Source: Arthrinium phaeospermum (taxonomy: Eukaryota > Ascomycota > Sordariomycetes > Amphisphaeriales > Apiosporaceae). Taken from it: a DNA stretch of 64,000 bases. Under the pieces are notes generated by a model, which saw nothing but the letters and a program-made list of their open reading frames with translations, did not search any database and was not told the DNA's origin. Location of the stretch: contig QYRS01000012.1 in NCBI GenBank assembly GCA_006503535.1, positions 2,025,001-2,089,000 on the forward strand. The letters run 5' to 3'. The translations under genes were made by a program, and so were the position numbers. Positions 58,831 through 64,000 of the stretch are shown here, piece after piece. Position 1 is the first letter of the stretch, and the number at the start of each line of letters is the position of its first letter.

Positions 58831-58859
58831 GGGGGGGGGTTGACTAGTTTAATTTTGAT
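58831..58859 (-). repeat. right terminal inverted repeat
   Basis: Inverse copy of the left end. Inside it, A58830 and a further 14-base G-run (58816-58829) follow, so homopolymer lengths differ between the two ends. Confidence 0.93.
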
Positions 58860-60292
58860 ACCGGGAGTCTGGCTAATGCCGGAGCTAACAATTCTTACAT
58901 ATACACAAGCATTCAGCACTCTCAGTCACGTAGGCAATTACCAACAACAAAGATCCCAAAACCAAGGGGATCATCATATCTGATGCCATCATCACGCGTA
59001 ACCTGGATGAAGTAGGGGCGCTTTGGCTGCTGTATTCCTATCATGTACTGAATGTAACCTACGTGACGCGGTCTGGACTGCTGTCACCTGCTATTGGGCA
59101 ACTTGGCACCTCGGAAGCGCAACCGGTTTTCCCTTCCTGAGGGTCTGTCTCTCGCTCTCTCTCGCCCAGCCAGACGAAATTCGAATGGCAGAAGTTCCGG
59201 TCCCAGGTCCTGTAGAGGCTCCACGAGGGGCTAGAATTTTCCCAGCCCGGGATCCTGCCCTGATCCACACGGCCACGTAAGAACTGACGATCTCCCGATG
59301 GCTACTTGGAACGAACTGGAGACCACGAAACCAAGTCTCCATCAGCCAAGTTTGTTTGCAACTTTGTCTGCGCGCAAAAGCCTCGTACAGCTTTGTCGGG
59401 TAGAAATGAGATGGACCAAGTGGTGACTCAGAGGAACGCAAGAAGAACAGTCTACATCGAAAAAGATGCCATCAATTCACCAAAATCACATTGAACGAAT
59501 CAAAACACACACGCGGAACAAGTCAAGTGAACTTTCGTAATCTATCATTACTGTCGCATGTCTATATCTCAAAAGATAAGCAAGCAATGTCTGTTTGGCT
59601 CTCTTTCGCGCCCGCTATAGGTGAACAAAAACGCTTTCTTCCTTTCTGCTGCCACAGTCTGACGACAATGAAGATGATGATGACTGTGTGTGGGTGAGGC
59701 ATTCTATACCCAAACTCCGCCCGCCTGCCCCCCAGTGTGGTCATGATTTCCTTCGTAGCGCCCCCAGTATGTATGGAGTATGTATGGTATTACAAATAAA
59801 AGACACCCCTCCCCCCGTACGCAAGATTATGAGACATGAGATGTGGATGCTGTCTCTCCCGTTTCCTCCTTCGCCGCGCTATCCAAATCAAAGAGGGAGC
59901 GTGTGTCTATGAGGGGGGACAGAGGGAGAGAGAGAGAAAGGAAGTCTAATGCCGTGAGGGGTGTAAAGAACATGATAGAAAAATGACAATGCCGCCGATG
60001 CACAAAAATGTAGGTAGGTTCATCGACCAAGGTAGGTAGGTAGGTATTGGTTTGCGTAAGTATGTAGTTGTAGTTGTATCCATGCTGTTTAATGCGTATT
60101 GTGTTGTGATGCGATGCGAAGCGCGCGATCTGTTCCGTTCATTACCCCCTTCCTTTATGATCCCATGTCGTTCCCTTAAATCGCTCCGTGCAATGATGAT
60201 GATGATGATGATGATGCGACCCATATCTCAAAAATGGTGGGATGTTCCAAGTACAGCAAGCAGCATGTGGTGCAAAATCAACGACCGAATAC
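58860..60292. other. intergenic with microsatellites
   Basis: Lies between the transposon relic and the 3' end of the large low-complexity gene; probably includes its 3'UTR. GGTA repeats at about 60031-60046 and an ATG repeat are present. No gene recognised. Confidence 0.6.
60193..60216. repeat. (ATG)8 microsatellite
   Basis: Eight uninterrupted ATG trinucleotides, about 80 bp downstream of the stop of the 1156-codon gene (its 3' side on the minus strand). Confidence 0.95.
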
Positions 60293-62518
60293 TCAGTCGT
60301 CATCCCCCCAAGAAGGCCCAACAGCACTAATCCGCACCGCCGAGTTCTTCCCCTTAATATGCCCCAACAGCATATTCGTCGGCTTCTTCTGGTACGTCGT
60401 CTGCACCGGACTATCCGGCCGCGCCACCGCCAACTTCTGCGCCGCCCGGCTGCTCGTCGTGCTCGTCATGGTCGGGTGCTGCATCACGTCCGAGAACCCG
60501 TCGAAATGGTCGTCGTCGTCGTCCTCGTCCTCGTCCGCCCCGAGGAAGTCCAGGTCGTCGTCAACGTCAACGTCGTCCAGGTCGCAGAAATTGTCCAGGT
60601 CGTACTCCTGTTCGGGCACCCCGTCGAGCTCCACCCGCAGCGGCGACACCATGGGCACCAGCGCGTTCGAGTCGGCGCGCGGGCGGTTGCTGGGTTTGCG
60701 CTGGTGGTCCTTGTTGTACTTGCTGACGCCGTGGCCGAGGCCCACGCCGAAGCTCTCCCGGCTGCCGGGGCCCTGGTTGCTAGTGTTGCTGTGTCCGTAC
60801 CCGTGCCCGTGACCATGTCCATGGCCGCCGCTCGAGTACCGCGACGACCTAGCGCGGCTGCGTCCACCTCGCTCGCTCTCCATGTCGAAGTCGAGGAACT
60901 CGCTCAGGTCCGGGCTGGGCTCCGCGGAATCGATGGCGTCCAGTCCGCCAAGGGGACGGTCCAAGAACATCAGCACGCGCTCGCGGCGGTCCTGTTGTCC
61001 CGGCGCCAGGGGGCCGGTCGGAACGCCAGTGGACCCGTAGCTAAGACGGTGGCGGTCATCCGAGTCATGCGCCCGATGCACCGACGCCGGCAACCTCGAG
61101 CTCGACGCAGCACGCATGGCGCTCTGGCTCGCGGGCCCCGTCCGTTGGCGGCCCGAGAGCGAGCTCTCGCTCCGGTGGTCGCCCCGCTCGGCCGTCAGGT
61201 CCTTCATGTTCCTAGCGAGCGACGAGCTGCGGCCGGGGAAGATAACGGGGGACGGGTTGTTGCCGTTGCCCCGCGCATGGTGGTTAGCCCGGGGCATCGA
61301 CTCCGCCGACGACTTGCGGCCGTGGCTGCTGATAGTGCCCGCCTTCTCGAACTGCCGGCTGCTCCGGCTCCCGCCGCTGCTGCTGGCCGAAGCGTCCTCG
61401 AGGCTGGCCACGCTGCCCTTCTCCCCCTCGAACTCGGCCAGGATGTTCTCCCGCATAATCGCCCGCTTCTTCCGCAGCGCCGCCAGCAGCATCTCCTCCT
61501 GCCGCGTCACGGCCATGAAGCGCGCGTTGTGCGCCTCGCTGGCGTCCGCCACCGACACGCTGCTGCGGTCGATGGACTTGGGCGGCGACTGGATGTAGAA
61601 GTCGACGCTCGTCGGCGACAGCGGCGGCGTCGGCTGGTCCGAGTTGCGCTGCCGCGAGAACCGGGGGTCGTACTCGGACAGGGCCTCGCCCGAGCCCGCC
61701 GAGGGGGGCTCCGACATGCCGTTCTGCGACGCCGCGTCCGCCGTCGAGGCCACCGGCAGGATGGCGATGACCTTGGCCTCGTGCACGCCGTAGGCGTCCT
61801 GGGGCTGCTGGCGCGCCTTCTTGGCGCGCATCGTGAGCGATTCCATCGTGCCGCTCGACCGCGCCGAGGACTTTCCGTTGGAGCCGCCGCGGTCCGACGA
61901 GGGCTGCTGCTGTTGCGCTGAGCCAGACTTGTTGGAGATACCCGTCGTCGTGCTAGAGGACGAGGCGGACCGGAGAGTCGTCTGCGACACCGCCGTGGGG
62001 ACTCTGGGCAGATGCCCAGTAGAGGAGTTGGTAGGGACGGTCAGGAAGTCGCTCAGTTGACTGAAAGTATTGGCTTTGCTGTTGGACTCCGGGGCAGCGC
62101 CATTATGATTATTATGGTGGTCCTGCAGGAGAGGAGCGGACATGGGCTGAGACGAGCGCTTGTTGCGGTAGTCGGACGCGGGGCTGCCGCCGTGAGACGT
62201 CTGCCCGTGCGACGACATCGAAGACACGGGTGCCGAATCGCTAAATGTCTCGTCGTCGGACTCGGAGTCGGACAGCGACAATACGCTGCGCTGCTGCAGG
62301 TCCGTGTCTAGGGGGCTCTTCTGCTGAGACACTTTGGAACCGCGCGTGTTCCGGCTCGATATGCTCGCTGCATCCTCATGATGAGCGTGGGTATTTTGTA
62401 TATGATGATTTTGGAGGGGTGGTGATATGCCAGTGGTGGTCCTCCGACTGCTGGTGGAATCTTTGCGATTCCGGTGGGGCTGCTGCTGTTGTTGTTGGTG
62501 TTGATGGTGTTGTTGTTG

Positions 62519-62557
<39 letters not shown>

Positions 62558-63763
62558 TGGCTGTGGCTGATAAGCCGCTTGCCGCGTCACCGGATTAGAC
62601 AGCGGCGTAATAAAGGAGCTCATGTGCGTAGACGCCGTCGTCAAAGGCGGCGACGGCTCCGACGAGAACCGGTGGTCGTTGGAGGGCGGCATGGGGAACT
62701 CGAGCAGGGGCGACGAGGTTTCCGCCTCGGTCTCGTCCTCCTCGACGTGCTCGTCCTGGCCGAAGAGCTGGCGCTCGTAGTGGTCGTAGAGCTGGTTCAG
62801 CTCCGACGTCTTACTGCCCAGGCTCGGCAGCGTCTCGTTGCTCTGCCCGTGGTGCGAGGAGCCGCCGGGCGGCAGCTTGGCCAGCTTGCGCGACGCCCGC
62901 TTGCTGCCGAGGCCGTGGTGGAAGGACGGCATGGCGAATGGTGACGAATCGTCGTGCTTGTCCTTGACGGGTGAGGTTTGCGAAACAAAGGACGGCGATC
63001 GCGTTACATAGTTGTTGCCCAGCACGGGCTCGACAGCTAGATTGGGGCTCACGTCCTTCCTGCTGTGGTTCTTGGGCCGGAGCAGGGACAGGTCCAGTTT
63101 GGCGGGTTTCTGCTTGCGGTCCTTGACGGCGAGCATGCCATCCGCATCCAAGAGATCGGTGATTTTGGTCGGCAAACCCTTGGCCATAGCTGAGCTCGAC
63201 GTCTGCTGCGAGATCGACAGGGGCACCTGGTGCGGGTCATAATGTGTGAAGATGGTGGAAGCGTTGGACTGCCGCCGCTGCGCGGTCGAAGCGCCCGTCG
63301 TCGTGCCATCGCCGCGGTAGTCGTGGCCTATGGTGGCCGCCGATTTCTTCTGCCGCAACTGGCCGTTGCTCGTGTAGTCGTTGTGATGCGCCGTCCGCAA
63401 CTGCCGGGGGATGATGTCTGATTCCAGGTCCCAGGGACAAGGCGCATGGTGTCCATAGTTGGGGCCCGCGCTCCCGCTGTCGTCGTAGTCGTGGTCCTCG
63501 TGGGAGCGGATCCCTAATCCGGTCTTGACGGTGGCATAGCCATCGCTGCTTTCTGATATGGAAATGCTGATGCCGGATTTGGCGTCCCACGGCTGCGGCG
63601 GGCTGCGAACGGAGCTGGAATTGGTCGGCGAGTCCACGTTGATCCCGCCCGTCCCCAGGATCCTCTCGGCTTTCGTCAGGGCGGGCCCCGCTCGCGTCGA
63701 GGGCGGCGACGGCTTGGCCTTGCGTCCCGGCACTGGGAATGTGAATTTGGACCGGTGGCCCAT
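60293..63763 (-). CDS. large low-complexity protein of unknown function
   Basis: Intron-free, 1156 residues, largely Ser/Pro/Gln/His-rich and probably disordered. The N-terminus MGHRSKFTFPVPGRKAK looks conserved. A polyglutamine tract (residues about 397-430, coded by mixed CAA and CAG) lies in the first half. The best candidate for a folded part is a charged helix at about 753-783 with EEMLLAALRKKRAIMRENIL, a pattern I associate with uncharacterised ascomycete proteins. A GHGHGHGHGYGH stretch and an acidic segment (LDDVDVDDDLDFLGADEDED) come near the end, and a conserved-looking basic C-terminus (KKPTNMLLGHIKG) closes the protein. No enzyme motif, signal peptide or membrane segment. Possible scaffold or regulatory protein; function unknown. 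The codon bias is consistent across the whole frame, which supports it as one gene. Confidence 0.85.
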
Positions 63764-64000
63764 GGTCGCGGCCTCTCGATAAATTTCAGCGCAACTACCC
63801 GCTGCGGATCAACTGCCTGATAGGCTTCCCCGGGATACGGGATACCCAAACGGCAGCTCCGGCAGGGTCTAAGCCAACCTCTCTCCTCTGCTCAGCCCTG
63901 TGTGTCCCAAGCATCAATGGAACTTAGTAATCCGGAGGCGGTGTATCGTTCGAAGATTGCCTGCGTGAATACGAGAGTGTGAGACCCTCTGACGGCGGCG

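Larger units (their letters stand above)
57093..58859. mobile_element. degenerate TIR DNA transposon, RIP-like AT-rich interior
   Basis: A 1767-bp element is bounded by perfect 29-bp terminal inverted repeats. Between about 57180 and 58780 the sequence is extremely AT-rich, full of TA, TAA and ATTAA, with no open frame. This contrasts sharply with the GC-balanced DNA on both sides, as expected after repeat-induced point mutation (C to T). The size fits an autonomous Fot1/pogo- or Tc1-like element, but no transposase motif survives to prove the family. TA dinucleotides adjoin the inner GTCAACCC part of both ends; no unambiguous target-site duplication lies outside the repeats. Long C and G runs follow directly inside each repeat. 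Confidence 0.85.

Noticed and set aside
62480..62575. Leucine-rich plus-strand frame over (CTG/TTG)n
   Set aside because: It is the complement of the polyglutamine tract of the large minus-strand gene.
1..64000. Secondary-metabolite gene cluster, CRISPR array, prophage or giant mobile element
   Set aside because: No PKS, NRPS or terpene synthase, no regularly spaced repeats, no phage genes and no tyrosine-recombinase captain gene are visible.

Overview
The window is nuclear DNA of a filamentous ascomycete. Genes carry short GT-AG introns (mostly 50-95 nt) with CTAAC/GCTAAT-like branch points. The protein families are typical of Pezizomycotina: fungalysin, Zn2Cys6 regulators, a PTH11/rhodopsin-type membrane protein, BBE oxidoreductase, BAHD-like acyltransferase, MER3. 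A 1.77-kb AT-rich transposon relic looks mutated by repeat-induced point mutation (RIP). A Sordariomycete is the best guess; nothing here fixes the genus.

Layout. 1-16 kb: FAD-linked oxidoreductase, tRNA-Ala(AGC) with an intron, Nudix/IF-2B fusion, secreted fungalysin, a long gene-poor stretch, a 72-aa membrane microprotein, and an F-box protein. 16-28.5 kb: Zn2Cys6-like regulator, a second membrane microprotein (59 aa), a possible pol III RNA, a GH42 beta-galactosidase divergent from a classical Zn2Cys6 regulator, and a rhodopsin-domain membrane protein with a damaged reading frame. 28.5-45.3 kb: a 227-bp tandem duplication, expansin-like protein, M4 metallopeptidase, F-box-like protein with a duplicated N-terminus, a small Kex2-processed cysteine-rich secreted peptide, a secreted lysozyme-like protein, and an acyltransferase. 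45.3-64 kb: a hidden 75-aa two-exon gene, meiotic helicase MER3/HFM1, a nucleotide-sugar transporter, the AT-rich TIR element, and a 1156-aa low-complexity conserved-looking protein.

Functional themes. Several genes encode secreted proteins that act on the cell's surroundings: fungalysin, GH42, expansin-like, lysozyme-like, and the cysteine-rich peptide. Housekeeping functions are MER3 (meiotic crossover), the nucleotide-sugar transporter (Golgi) and tRNA-Ala. There is no obvious biosynthetic gene cluster.

Sequence quality. Four otherwise well-conserved genes (988-2776, 4759-6498, 27036-28462, 32532-33841) are broken by single-base indels, mostly in short G/C runs. In each case the exon lengths return to a multiple of three once the indels are allowed for. 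This looks more like uncorrected homopolymer errors than gene decay.
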